Shown one piece after another: positions 1 through 10,200 of a stretch of 64,000 nucleotides of DNA. The translations under genes and the position numbers were made by a program. Position 1 is the stretch's first letter; each line of letters starts with the position of its first letter. This DNA comes from Galdieria partita (lineage: Eukaryota > Rhodophyta > Bangiophyceae > Galdieriales > Galdieriaceae). The notes beneath the pieces are model-generated. The model saw nothing but the letters and a program-made list of their open reading frames with translations, searched no databases and had not been told where the DNA came from. The DNA lies in NCBI GenBank assembly GCA_025991245.1, contig BQMJ01000032.1, positions 124,001 through 188,000 on the forward strand, in the 5' to 3' direction.

Positions 1-252
1 TTTGGAGTAGACGGTGAAGGGGATAGTGGCGATGTCTTTCAACTGATATGTGCAGATAACAGAATGAAAGAATGGAAACGTAATGAAGCCTTGTATCTAA
101 AACATGTGGATACCCAAGCATTTTTATGTACCAATCTCAAGTATGCATATCCTGATCCCATTGAGGGTCATTTAGAAGTTTCTGGGAACAAAAAGAAAAG
201 TGCAGACTGTTTGTGGAAAACGGATGATGGTTTCTTCTTTATGAAAGCTTAA
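1..252 (+). CDS. SDF2-like MIR-domain protein, 3' end only
   Basis: The reading frame is open from base 1 and ends with TAA at 250-252, giving the last 83 residues of a protein cut by the window edge. Visible SDF2/SDF2L1-type features are 'ALYLKHVDTQAFL' (MIR repeat core), a following glycine/proline loop with 'EGHLEVSG', and 'LWKTDDGFFFMKA' at the C-terminus, where SDF2 proteins have a similar aromatic ending. SDF2 proteins are ER-lumenal MIR beta-trefoil proteins that work with Hsp40/BiP in quality control. The N-terminal signal peptide and first MIR repeats lie outside the window. No KDEL-type retention signal is present at the end. A protein mannosyltransferase MIR domain is less likely because the chain stops right after the repeat. 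Confidence 0.7.
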   Translation, partial: FGVDGEGDSGDVFQLICADNRMKEWKRNEALYLKHVDTQAFLCTNLKYAYPDPIEGHLEVSGNKKKSADCLWKTDDGFFFMKA

Positions 253-554
253 TCTTTCAGTCAACAACGCGGAGGTAAGAATTCCTTTTGACAGGTTGAA
301 ATGATGATTATGCTGCGTTCTTATGGAGAGAAAGTTTGAGATATATAAGTATGATTTGGCATGCTATTGCTCTCAACTTTCTCCTTGAAAGAGAACATTT
401 ATGGCATGTATTATCTGAAAGCTTTGAACAATGCAAGAATGAACGTTATTCAACTAAAGTCATTGCTATATGTTCATAGGCAGAAATGTATTTTACAATA
501 GGAAAAAAAGAGTTAGTAGAGCACTATTTCGTGGCACAATTGGACTTGTGTGCT
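253..554. other. Convergent intergenic spacer
   Basis: About 300 bp lie between the stop of the SDF2-like gene (+) and the stop of the diacylglycerol kinase-like gene (-). It should hold only the two 3' UTRs. I see no ORF, RNA gene or repeat here. Confidence 0.5.
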
Positions 555-2185
555 TTATACAAAACATTGCCGTATGCCCGCAGTAAACTGAGCGTGTTTA
601 CGAGAAGCAATCTGGTACAGAGGCCCAAGTAATACTGGTTGTTGCTTTCCGGGTTCAATTTCGATTACTCCACAGTTTTGTCTCCACGGTTCGCCGTCCA
701 CCTAATATGACCCAACACAAATACTTAGAACAATGGGATTCCCGGTTTCATGAATCACAATACCTGAAAAGCAAGAGGACGACAATTGTTCACCAACTCT
801 ATACGAATATGTCTCCCTTGAGCCAATTTCACTGCTCCAGCTCCGAGACGAATACGAATAACATGAGCCAAATTCCTTAAGCCGACAATCTCCAAAAGAC
901 CATCATCTACTGCTGCTTCTGAAAACTACAACCAGTTTCAAAATATCCAACATCAACCAAACAAACTCACCTTATTATCTTTTAAAGGCAACATCTTCTT
1001 TGTCGCCTTTTTGAGTTTATAAGGAAGTCCTCCTGCGGCATAGTTGGGAATATTCAAAATGATAATGGACTCTAGTGCACTAGAAATGGGAATCTCTTTT
1101 CCATCTACTTGAAATGAGCGAATACATTCTTTCACTGACTTGTGACAACTGAAAAATCCTTCCAAACCGTGCCAAACATGAAGAAAGACATTCAACTGCT
1201 GGCCTTTAAACTTTTCAGGATTCCGCCATCGCTCCTCATTAAACCTCATTTCTACTTCAGCATCTACACCTAAACTAAGAGAGTTCACCATCGAAGTTGA
1301 ATGAGGTGCACCGCCTTCACAAAACATTTCCTTTGGTAAAGACTTTAATACGTCTTTTTGACTGGTCCATTCTGGCAACGTTCCATTGGCTGATATCTTC
1401 ACATGCCATACATCCAGATTACAAAAGTATGCCTTCTTAACTGATTCAATAATGGAAGATAAACGAGCTCTACCAGGATACTGTGCTCCCCAACCAAGTG
1501 ATCGCGACAAGTCATTTCCTGTTCCCAACGGAACCGGAGCAATTCGTGGAGACACTGAAAGGAATTGCAACGCTCCTGCAACCCAACTAAATGTACCATC
1601 ACCTCCACATATGATCGCTCTCAAATCTGAATAATTACAAAACCTCTGAAAACCTTTTTCAGGTCCACCATCTTCTGCCAAGTCAAACACCGAATCAACA
1701 CCCAATAATTGCTTCAAAACTTCCATCACATCCCTTCCACGTTGTCCGCCACTTTTACAATTCACAAAAGCTATAATCTTACACTCTTCCTCCTCTTCCA
1801 AACCCTCACTAGCATACAACGAAGCGACGTCCAAGCTATCGACACGACCTTCCATGTGCATGGAAGACTTTGGACTCGCCAATTGTGGAGGATGAAGCAA
1901 CGGCAAGTGTACATTACTCTCAGTGCCTACATAACTGCTGTATTCATCAACATTGCTTTGCGAAGAAAACAAATTGTCTGGAAAAAGGCTACGAAAGCCC
2001 AACTTGTTTCCACTGGTAGAAGGAGTCATTTGAAGACTTTTCTCAGGATGAAAGCCTTCTGGAAAAGATGAATAATGGGACAACAGTGGTTCGTTTTCCC
2101 CATCGTGTTGCTCATCGTTGCTCCATTGCCACGTAGTAACAAAGTTTTTTCTTTGCGTCTCATCCGAGTTGTTGGAATTTTCCAT
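555..2185 (-). CDS. Diacylglycerol kinase-like protein (DAGK catalytic + accessory domains)
   Basis: Three exons join in frame: 971-2185, 764-925 and 555-701, with introns of 45 and 62 bp, giving 507 aa. ATG at 2185 is chosen because the longer frame upstream has no ATG. Residues 1-140 are polar and unrecognised. The catalytic domain follows with 'FVNCKSGGQRGR', the ATP-binding 'CGGDGTFSWV' and 'PVPLGTGNDLSRSLGWG'. The accessory domain has 'SLGVDAEVEMRFNEER', 'NIPNYAAGG' and, in the last exon, 'VDGEPWRQ'. DGKs phosphorylate diacylglycerol to phosphatidic acid and so end DAG signalling. No C1, EF-hand, PH or membrane segment is visible, unlike most animal and plant isoforms. The gene is convergent with the SDF2-like gene and divergent from PGM3, with 193 bp between the two ATGs. 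Ceramide or sphingosine kinase is less likely given the DGK-type accessory motifs. Confidence 0.88.
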
Positions 2186-2378
2186 AAAGAGACGTTTCTT
2201 CAAGTACAAAACCAACTCCCAATATTCGATAATTAGTCTGACAGCATGAACAAAGTCTAGAAACCACAATGATCCACAGCAGCAGTGAATCAACCCAAAT
2301 AGGATCGCACGTGTATGGCGATGTTGTGTGCAACGATGTCATACGCTTTCTCTCATGGAAGCCCATATCTTTTGAACT

Positions 2379-4160
2379 ATGACAATTGACGAGAACATTA
2401 TTTGTGAAATACAAAATTGGAAGCCTTCTCAGCTATTCTCTTATGGTACTGCTGGTTTTCGAGCTCGTGCAAACTTGTTACCTCCTGTTGTTTTCCGTTG
2501 TGGTATGTGAAAAATAGCTTTGTTGTGTTTATTGGGGTTGAAATATTGGCTTCGATGAAAAGGTATATTAGCTGCTGCCAGGGCGTTATCGGTACCTTGT
2601 GTTTGCGTCGGCTTGATGATAACTGCTTCTCACAATCCTTCGGAAGACAACGGAGTAAAAATAATCGAACCAGATGGTTCCATGTTGGATGAAAAGTGGG
2701 AGAGAATAGCTTCCAAATTGATCAACTCGGAGAATCCTCGAGAAATTTTGCAAGAATTGTGTTTTGAAGAAAATGTTTGTTGGACGACGGATAGCAAGTC
2801 TATACGACCAGCCGTCTATGTGGGTTACGACAGCAGAGAAAGTTCGGAACCATTATCGAGACTTGTTGAACAAGCCGTGAAGTTGATGGGATTGAAATAT
2901 AAATGTTTTGGTAGAGTAACAACGCCTCAGTTGCACTATTTCGTTAAAGTTGCCAATGAGGATGGTATACAAGCCAACAAAGAAAACTATTTCCAAAGAC
3001 TCTCCATGGGATGGGATATATTATCGCAATACGCTTTTGCGGACAACTCGGAGAGTGAGAACGGTTAAGTATCCTACTGCATTCCATCACCCATTACTTA
3101 TTTTCTGTCAGTCTTTCGAGTAGTAGATTGTGCAAATGGAGTGGGTCATGAGGCTATGCAAGATTTGACCCATTTTACAAAGATAGATAATATAGTTTGT
3201 GTCAATACAGGGAATGGTGAGCTGAACAAACATTGTGGAGCAGATTTTATCCAGAAGAACACTGTCTTCCCTATCATTTCAGATCCTTTTCATATAAAAT
3301 CGATTCCTTCGAATGCGTTGGTTCATTTTTGTAGTCTTGATGGCGATGCTGACCGTCTAGTCTATTTTATTCCTGAGAAAACAGAATATAGTTCATTGTC
3401 TGGCTCGAGCAATCAACGTGTTCGAGTCTTAGAGGGAGATAGATTGTCCGTTTTGGCAGCTATAGTTGTCAAGAAATTCTTAGATCTTCTTCAGAGTAAT
3501 CTATCCGTTGGTGTTATTCAGACGGCTTATGCAAATGGAGCATCCACACAATTTTTAAAGGACCTTGGTAAACCAATTCAAGTAGAATGTGTTTCCACAG
3601 GTGTGAAACATTTGGAAAGAGCTGCCCGGAGATATGATATAGGGATTTTTTGGGAAGCAAATGGACATGGAACAATTTTATTTTCAGAAAATGCAAAGTC
3701 TTTCCTAAGGAAAATCATTGAGAGCACAACAGGACAAAAAAAGAACGCAGCATTGTGTTTGTTGGCCTTGTCCAGCATTGCAAACCAAGCAACCGGAGAT
3801 GCCATATGTAACTTTGTCCTGGCTGAATCTCTGTTGAAGGTTATGGGTTGGCAAGATTTAGTAAGCTGGGAGAGCCTGTATCAAGACTTGCCGAATTGTT
3901 ACAAAGCATTACACGTGCAAAACAAGGAATTGATTCAAACAACAGACCAGGAAAGAAAAGTTACTGCTCCACATTCCTTGAGCGTAGTAATGAAAAATTT
4001 ATCAGAATCCAATCCTTCCTATCGTTTCCTTGTGAGACCAAGTGGTACTGAAAACATTGTCCGTCTCTATGGGGAAGGGCCTTCATTGCCTACATTGAAA
4101 TGTCTGATGGAGCAAATTGAAACTGTAGTATTACAGGCTTGTGGAACCCCCGAGTCTTGA
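2379..4160 (+). CDS. PGM3/AGM1: Phosphoacetylglucosamine mutase
   Basis: Three exons, 2379-2502, 2563-3063 and 3112-4160, join in frame into 557 aa, close to the 540-560 aa usual for the family. The enzyme interconverts GlcNAc-6-P and GlcNAc-1-P on the cytosolic route to UDP-GlcNAc (N-glycans, GPI anchors, chitin). Visible motifs are 'SYGTAGFRARA' at the N-terminus, the phosphoserine loop 'TASHNPSEDNGVK', 'CANGVG', the metal-binding 'DGDADR' and the C-terminal phosphate loop 'RPSGTENIVRLY'. The start ATG (2379) precedes the conserved N-terminus by about 20 codons. The introns are 60 and 48 bp with GT-AG ends. Exon 1 was found by following the family N-terminus across the first intron. All key residues are present. 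Confidence 0.95.
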
Positions 4161-5171
4161 ATTTGTTGTACGCCTTGTGACCGAAGATTGGCTTACTTTT
4201 CATATGTTAGCTATTTTCCATATGTCTTTCTCGTTTCGCATAATGTTCTGTAACAGAAAATAAAGTTATACTTAAACGGATTAATTGTTTCGATGCCTTG
4301 TTGATTTGGCGACTTATGTTTTACAGTAGATTATTGTTCTTTGACATAATATTTGCCATTCACCTTTAATCCATGTTAATCTTAAAAACCGAATAATGAC
4401 TCTTTATATTGCCATCTGAAGCAAAGCAAATAATTCTGGCTATTGGAGATTTAATTTGAATTAAACTTATTTACACAGAGTAAGAATAATTTTTCTGTTG
4501 GGCCAAAAATTATATTTCCGTTATGTTAAATTATTATTTCTGCTAATGCGCAACCAAAGCTGTTCGGGCAATATTAAACTTCGAACCAATCTTTACCATT
4601 AATTAGTCAACGAAATCTCATTATTGTTTGAATGAAAGTGCATCTTTCGACTTTTATTATCGCCCTACAGCCTTTTTTGTTCCTTGTTCTGAGTCATTTG
4701 GTTTCGAAAGAGGGAGGAGTTGACAGCGTTTCTAGGACGCGCACTAGATTTTGTTGACATTTCTGTTGATTTATTTTTGTTTTAAGTATTTAAACCGATT
4801 TTGGTCTTCTGGATTCTCGTGAGATTAATGCAAAAGTTTCTTCTATCACATGGCATGTGATACTTTTTTTTTGATCCTTTTTTTGCATTCTTTAGCACTA
4901 GTCGCACCTTTTTTTTTTTGGGAATTTTTAAAGATGTACGTTCTCCAAAAACGACACTCTACTCTTTCTATGTTCCCTAATACTTTGTCTAGTTGTTGTG
5001 CCTTTATTGTGTATACAATGAAGGAGAAAGAACAAATGTAGATACTTGTAATAACACGAGTTATGTGGAAAGAAGCTTAGAATTTTAATAGAAAAATGCT
5101 ACTGTCATCATTGTACGTTGTTGTAGGGTCGTTTGACCAGCAAAGGCAATTGATGTTGGGGTTGGGTGGTA
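4161..5171. other. Longest intergenic region (~1 kb), AT-rich
   Basis: This is the largest gene-free stretch, between the PGM3 stop and the TBC gene start on the same strand. It is AT-rich, with T-runs near 4865-4920 and only short unconvincing ORFs (one of 63 codons around 4850). I found no tRNA boxes, tandem repeats or conserved protein pieces. It probably contains the PGM3 3' UTR and the TBC promoter; a noncoding RNA cannot be excluded. Confidence 0.4.
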
Positions 5172-6185
5172 ATGTCTAAAAGTTATGCAGATTCAACGAA
5201 AGGAAACGAAGAACGTCAGACTTATCTATGCAGAGTTTGGAAAGAAAAAGTTTTACCTAATTGGGAGCAGAAGAAGCATTCTCGCAAGTTACGAGACCTT
5301 GTATTCGAAGGGATACCTCCAAGTGTACGAGGAGAAGCTTGGAAGAGAATTATTGGCAATTCGTTGAAAGTAACGCCCGAACTATACGCCATATTATGTG
5401 AACAAGCAGACAAATCTAGAAAAGACTTTGAAAAGCTAAGTGGCGCAATAGCAGATGCTGATGGAGATGTTGGAGGTTCAGGTGGAACTGTAGAACAGCT
5501 ATATTCGAGAGAGCGTTCTGCGCAAAAATCCATCAATTTGGATCTTCCTAGAACGTTTCCAGAACTTGCTTTTTTCCACGTGAAGAGCAGCCCCCTCCAA
5601 TCACAGTTACGCGAATTGTTGGAAGCCTATGTTTGTTTTCGACCAGACATTGGATATACACAGGGCATGTCATATTTAGCAGCAGGTCTTTTGTTATATA
5701 TGGATGGCTGTGATGCCTTTATAAGCTTTTGTAATCTTTTGCATCGCTCGTGCTTCATCGCTTTTTTTAGTATGAAAATGCCTGATGTTCAAATATATCT
5801 ACAAACTCATCAGCGTTTGTTGAAATCAGAACTTCCAGTATTATATGAACACTTTGAAAAAATAAGAATTGAACCAGAAATGTACATGGTGGGTTGGATA
5901 ATGTCAGCATACTGCAGAGCGTTACCCCTTGACTTAGTGTTTCGTGTTTGGGATGGATTTATACTGGACGGAGATGCTTATCTTTTTCGAACTGCTTTAG
6001 GCATTTTAAAGTATTTTGAAGATACGCTACTGAAGAGTAGTTTCGAAGAATGTGCTTTTCTTCTTTCGCATCTTCCACAAGATCATATTGTTCCGAATGT
6101 TCTTTTTCAAAGGATTCGAAGTTTCTCTGGAGTTTCCAAACAGAGGTTTAAACATATTTATCTGAAATGCGAAAAAGAAATGTGA
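5172..6185 (+). CDS. TBC-domain Rab GTPase-activating protein
   Basis: A single-exon protein of 337 aa, starting at ATG 5172 (a GTG-initiated frame begins 6 bp upstream). The TBC domain fills most of the protein. It begins with 'GIPPSVRGEAWKRIIGN', carries the arginine-finger motif as 'INLDLPRTFPEL' (IxxDxxR) and the glutamine-finger motif as 'GYTQGMSYLAA' (YxQ), and continues with the helical 'VGWIMSAYCRALPLDLVFRVWDG'. Both catalytic fingers are intact, so it should accelerate GTP hydrolysis by a Rab in membrane traffic. The sequence most resembles the TBC1D12/14 and GRTP1 groups. No extra domains (PH, RUN) or membrane segments are seen. It is convergent with the TAP42-like gene. Confidence 0.93.
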   Translation: MSKSYADSTKGNEERQTYLCRVWKEKVLPNWEQKKHSRKLRDLVFEGIPPSVRGEAWKRIIGNSLKVTPELYAILCEQADKSRKDFEKLSGAIADADGDVGGSGGTVEQLYSRERSAQKSINLDLPRTFPELAFFHVKSSPLQSQLRELLEAYVCFRPDIGYTQGMSYLAAGLLLYMDGCDAFISFCNLLHRSCFIAFFSMKMPDVQIYLQTHQRLLKSELPVLYEHFEKIRIEPEMYMVGWIMSAYCRALPLDLVFRVWDGFILDGDAYLFRTALGILKYFEDTLLKSSFEECAFLLSHLPQDHIVPNVLFQRIRSFSGVSKQRFKHIYLKCEKEM

Positions 6186-6282
6186 GATGTGGACTAGAGA
6201 TCATTCCTGCGGTTATTCAAAGGAATGACATGTTTCAGTCATTTCAATATGCAACATGGTTGATTGATTAGCTGCCAACGCT

Positions 6283-7200
6283 TTATCGTAAAGTGTTTCC
6301 TGAGCCCCTATTGTGATCATCTTTCCAGTCATCCCATTTCCTTTGTTTGTATATTTCTATCTCATCGTCTTTTGTTTCCTTGTCGTCTTCTACTCTTGAA
6401 AGTTTCCTACTATGTTGCTCATGCTGATGATGTAAAGGAAAGCAAGGATCATCATCTGGAATACGAAATGGAGGAGGCTGTTTAACTAATGGCTCGTAAA
6501 ATCGCATCCTTCCTAGTTTCAAAAAGACCGGCTGATTATTCACCTGTTTCTGGCTTTCCTTTTCTTCCGTTGTATTATTAAGTTGTTTCTGTTTTCCATA
6601 CGCCAAAAGTTGTAATTCTTCCACTAAATGTTGAGACATTCCTATTACTTTATATATAGCTAAGTGAAGTTTACTTGCCATCCACTCTCGTTGTAACTCC
6701 TCTTCTCCAGTTTCACCACTATTCACAAGTTTTGACAACTGGTCAACTTTCTGCTTCCACAGTTTTTGTTGCTTGAACCACTCAATCTTTCTTTGTCGCT
6801 TGTCAGAGTCGCTCCATTGGGTTTCTGTTGTTCCTTGCAGTAGTTGGATGGCCCATTCTACCTGTTTTTGCTCATCTTTGGATAAAAAGTGCAAGTTGCT
6901 CATTTTCTGTAAAAAGTATACGAAATGGTTGATAGCTTGTTCCACTCGTTGCTCTCGTTGTTCCAAACGAGTATCGGCTATTTTGGCCATTCCTAACAAA
7001 AAAGGAAACAACAACACGATGGTTTGCTGAGTAGAAATATCATCCCACTCTTCATTGTTAAGAGGAACGACACCTTCTACTTGGGCTCGATGCCACCATT
7101 CCTCCACTTTCTCACTAGCTTGTTCAAGTCTTTCGGGAGGGACGCTGTTTTCATCGCTATCATACAAAACATCCACAACAGAGTCGATGGAATCTTCCAT
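6283..7200 (-). CDS. TAP42/IGBP1-family PP2A regulatory protein
   Basis: A 305-aa helical, charged protein. ATG 7200 is preferred; an in-frame ATG at 7245 lies only 5 bp from the CAD stop codon. Recognition rests mainly on the C-terminal block 'RKWDDWKDDHNRGSGNTLR', which matches the TAP42 ending (WDxxKDD.P.G.GN), and on the preceding 'LGRMRFYEPLVKQPPPFRIP'. TAP42/alpha4 proteins bind PP2A-type catalytic subunits and link TOR signalling to phosphatase activity in the cytosol. The N-terminal helices show family-typical features ('VVPLNNEEWDDISTQQ'). It lies directly downstream of CAD on the same strand with about 50 bp between them, too little for an ordinary promoter unless it lies within the CAD 3' end. 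Overall similarity is modest. Confidence 0.7.
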   Translation of the reverse strand: MEDSIDSVVDVLYDSDENSVPPERLEQASEKVEEWWHRAQVEGVVPLNNEEWDDISTQQTIVLLFPFLLGMAKIADTRLEQREQRVEQAINHFVYFLQKMSNLHFLSKDEQKQVEWAIQLLQGTTETQWSDSDKRQRKIEWFKQQKLWKQKVDQLSKLVNSGETGEEELQREWMASKLHLAIYKVIGMSQHLVEELQLLAYGKQKQLNNTTEEKESQKQVNNQPVFLKLGRMRFYEPLVKQPPPFRIPDDDPCFPLHHQHEQHSRKLSRVEDDKETKDDEIEIYKQRKWDDWKDDHNRGSGNTLR

Positions 7201-7250
7201 GCGCTCACAAAGATTCACATTCCCACACAATTTATTAAGTCTCACAGTGT

Positions 7251-10200
7251 TTAAGCTTTTCCTAATATCATAGCCAACAATGCCATACGAACATACATAC
7301 CGTATTCCATTTGTCTAAAGTACACAGCGCGAGGGTCTTGATCTACTTGAGTAGCAATCTCTTGCACTCGAGGCAAAGGATGCATCACAATCATATGTTC
7401 TTTGGCTCGGGTCAACAACTTTGGCGTGATCACGTAACCTTGTTGACACTTTTCGTACTCTTGTTGAGATGAAAATCGTTCCTTTTGAATACGTGTGACA
7501 TACAATACATCGGTTTCGGATAATACTTGGGCCAAGTCTCGATACTCACGTTGGTCGATTCCTTTGGAAGCAATCTTTTCTAAAACATCCTCTGGCATAC
7601 GCAAAGACTCTGGACTCACATATCGAATGCGTACGTGATGATATAAACAAAGTAAAAGTGCCAAAGAATGTACTGTTCGTCCATTTTTCAAATCGCCTAC
7701 AAAAGTGATGGTCAATCCATTGACCGTTCCTAATTCTTCTCGAATAGTAAAGATATCTAACAATGCTTGCGTAGGATGTTCTCCAATACCATCACCAGCG
7801 TTGATAACTGGCTTGCCTGCTACATAAGCCGCAGTTTGTGCAGCTCCCTTTTCAAAATGACGAATCACAATCACATCTGAATAACAACTCACAGTACGAA
7901 CAGTATCCGATAATGACTCTCCTTTGGCTACTGAACTATGACTCATCATCTCTTGAATGGGCAACACGGAGCCTCCTAGACGTTGCATCGCTGCAGCAAA
8001 AGAAGAACAAGTGCGAGTACTCGGCTCATAGAATAAAGTAGCCATAACTTTGCCCTTTAACAAGTCATAATATCCTACACGCTGTACCATTTGTCGCATT
8101 TCATAAGCCACATTGAATAATGCATGAAGTTGTTGTCGTGTGAATTGAGCAACGGAAAGAATATGATTGCCGGCTAAACAACCATTTCCATAGCCATTCA
8201 ACGTTGTTGTTGCTGCATCAACACTTTTTGGTATACCACTCTGTAAGTCATACTTGTCATCTTGTAGAACGAAGAATGGCCTTTGTGCTTTTGGAGAATT
8301 CATCGTTGACGTTTTGGACTGGATGGATGTTACAGAATTCAAAGGTATGTATTCGGCTGTTTCTACTGATGACTGCTTCTCTTTGCCTCCTATCAAAAGA
8401 GTCCAATTATCTTCACGATCCAAAGGAGGAACAACACTAGCAGCTCCTTCCTTTGTAGAATAACTATAGGTACTCTCTGATAATGCTTTGTCTTCCATAC
8501 GTACATCTCGACCAATCCTTTGTCCTTTATACAACATTTTGCCATCCAAATATGCAATTTCGTTATGGATAACCGTTCGTTGAACGATTCCTCGACACAT
8601 TTGACCATAAAAAGGTGAATCAATATCCTCAACTGTCCAACAAGTATCCAAATTGACTTCAACAAATGTATCGCTGGGTTGAGATAATCCAAGAATTCTT
8701 CGAGGGTTATCCACCAATCTCGACTCCACCCATGACATACTCAGTCTTCCTTCTTGCACGGATGCCAATAATAAGGAGATTGTCTGATACAATGGTCCAT
8801 ATACTACATCAATCATATCCAAATTCTCCCACAAGGCTTCCTTATCACGAGAATCTATGATATGATTACCATAGAGATGAACTACCGAAACATCACAAGT
8901 AATGGCCAATCCTTTGTTCTTAGCAGCTCTGATTATATCCATATCTTCCTTTTTGCAAACTTGTGTGATATGCAATGGTCTAGAGCCATGGATTACTGAA
9001 CCAAAGAGAATGCTAGTAAGTACCAAACCAGAAGCTTCTACTAGTATGGGAGAGTTGCTTGGCCATGTTTCCAAATGTTTCCACCACCAAGTGCCAGAAT
9101 CTGTTACTCTTAAATACAGACCGGCACAAGATTTGAATAAAGAAGCAATCGAATGAGCATTATCTCGATGAGCATCCAAATAAATAGTATAGTTGGTTGG
9201 AATGCCATTCAAGTTGCTTTCGATTTGATTCGACAATGCATCTAAATCTTGACTATGATAGATACCTTGTGTTGCATGTAAACACAGAGTAGTGAAACCA
9301 CCTCGTAATCCTTGTTCCATCATAGAACAAACATTTTCAACAGGTGTGTTGAATGAAATAAAACCGGGTAAAGTGATCACTCGACAACTGAATCGGGCAT
9401 CATACGGTTGGAGAACAAGTTGAATATTTCTTCCGCCAAGATTGTACAAAGCATTGACAAATAATTTTGCACATTTCACGTTGGTAATGAGAGGAACGGA
9501 AAAGTCAACAGCTGCTCTTCTAGAAAGATATCCTGGTGATAGGAAGCTTGCCAGTCTTCGATATTGATTGTTGCTGGGTAGATTGATAAACAAATCGATG
9601 GCTTTCTCTTTCATGACTTCCAAGATATTCTTTTCTACATCTCTAGCATATTCTTCATTCTTTGGCCATATCACAACCGTGGATGGAATACCATGTTCTG
9701 ATAAGAATTCTGCTGTGCCTGGAGTCGAAAACAAATGAAATCCCATTTCTACAAGTTTCTTTGCACAAGAAAGAAACTCCAACTTTTCTTTGTAGGGTCC
9801 AATGGAAAGACATATATTTCTTTTAGGCAGACGCTGACCAGTAGCTAAATAACCCTTTAAATAGGCTTCTTCTCTAGTAGCACCATAACATGCAACTTCT
9901 CCAGTAGATGCCATCTCCACTCCTAAAATAGGATCGGCTCCTAATAGTCGAGTAAATGAAAACTGAGGAACTTTGACTCCCACCAATTGAACGCTATTCA
10001 CTTTGACAGGATAAGGTTTCACTGATTTTCCTATCATGATCTATCCACAAACATTGTCAAAACATACAAACAAAACATTTATATCATCATAGTTGCTTGC
10101 CTTGGTTGCCATTTTCGCCAAATCAATACCCAAAGTTTTGCTTACAAAAGGAAAAGAACGAGAAGCTCGCAAATTACATTCAATCACTTTGATTTCGTTG

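Noticed and set aside
1386-2071. Plus-strand ORFs inside the diacylglycerol kinase-like gene
   Set aside because: They are antisense shadows of a well-supported coding exon with no family resemblance.
4161-5171. Possible tRNA or noncoding RNA gene in the 1-kb gap
   Set aside because: No A-box/B-box pair, cloverleaf or conserved snRNA motif was found by eye; a covariance search would be needed to support any claim.
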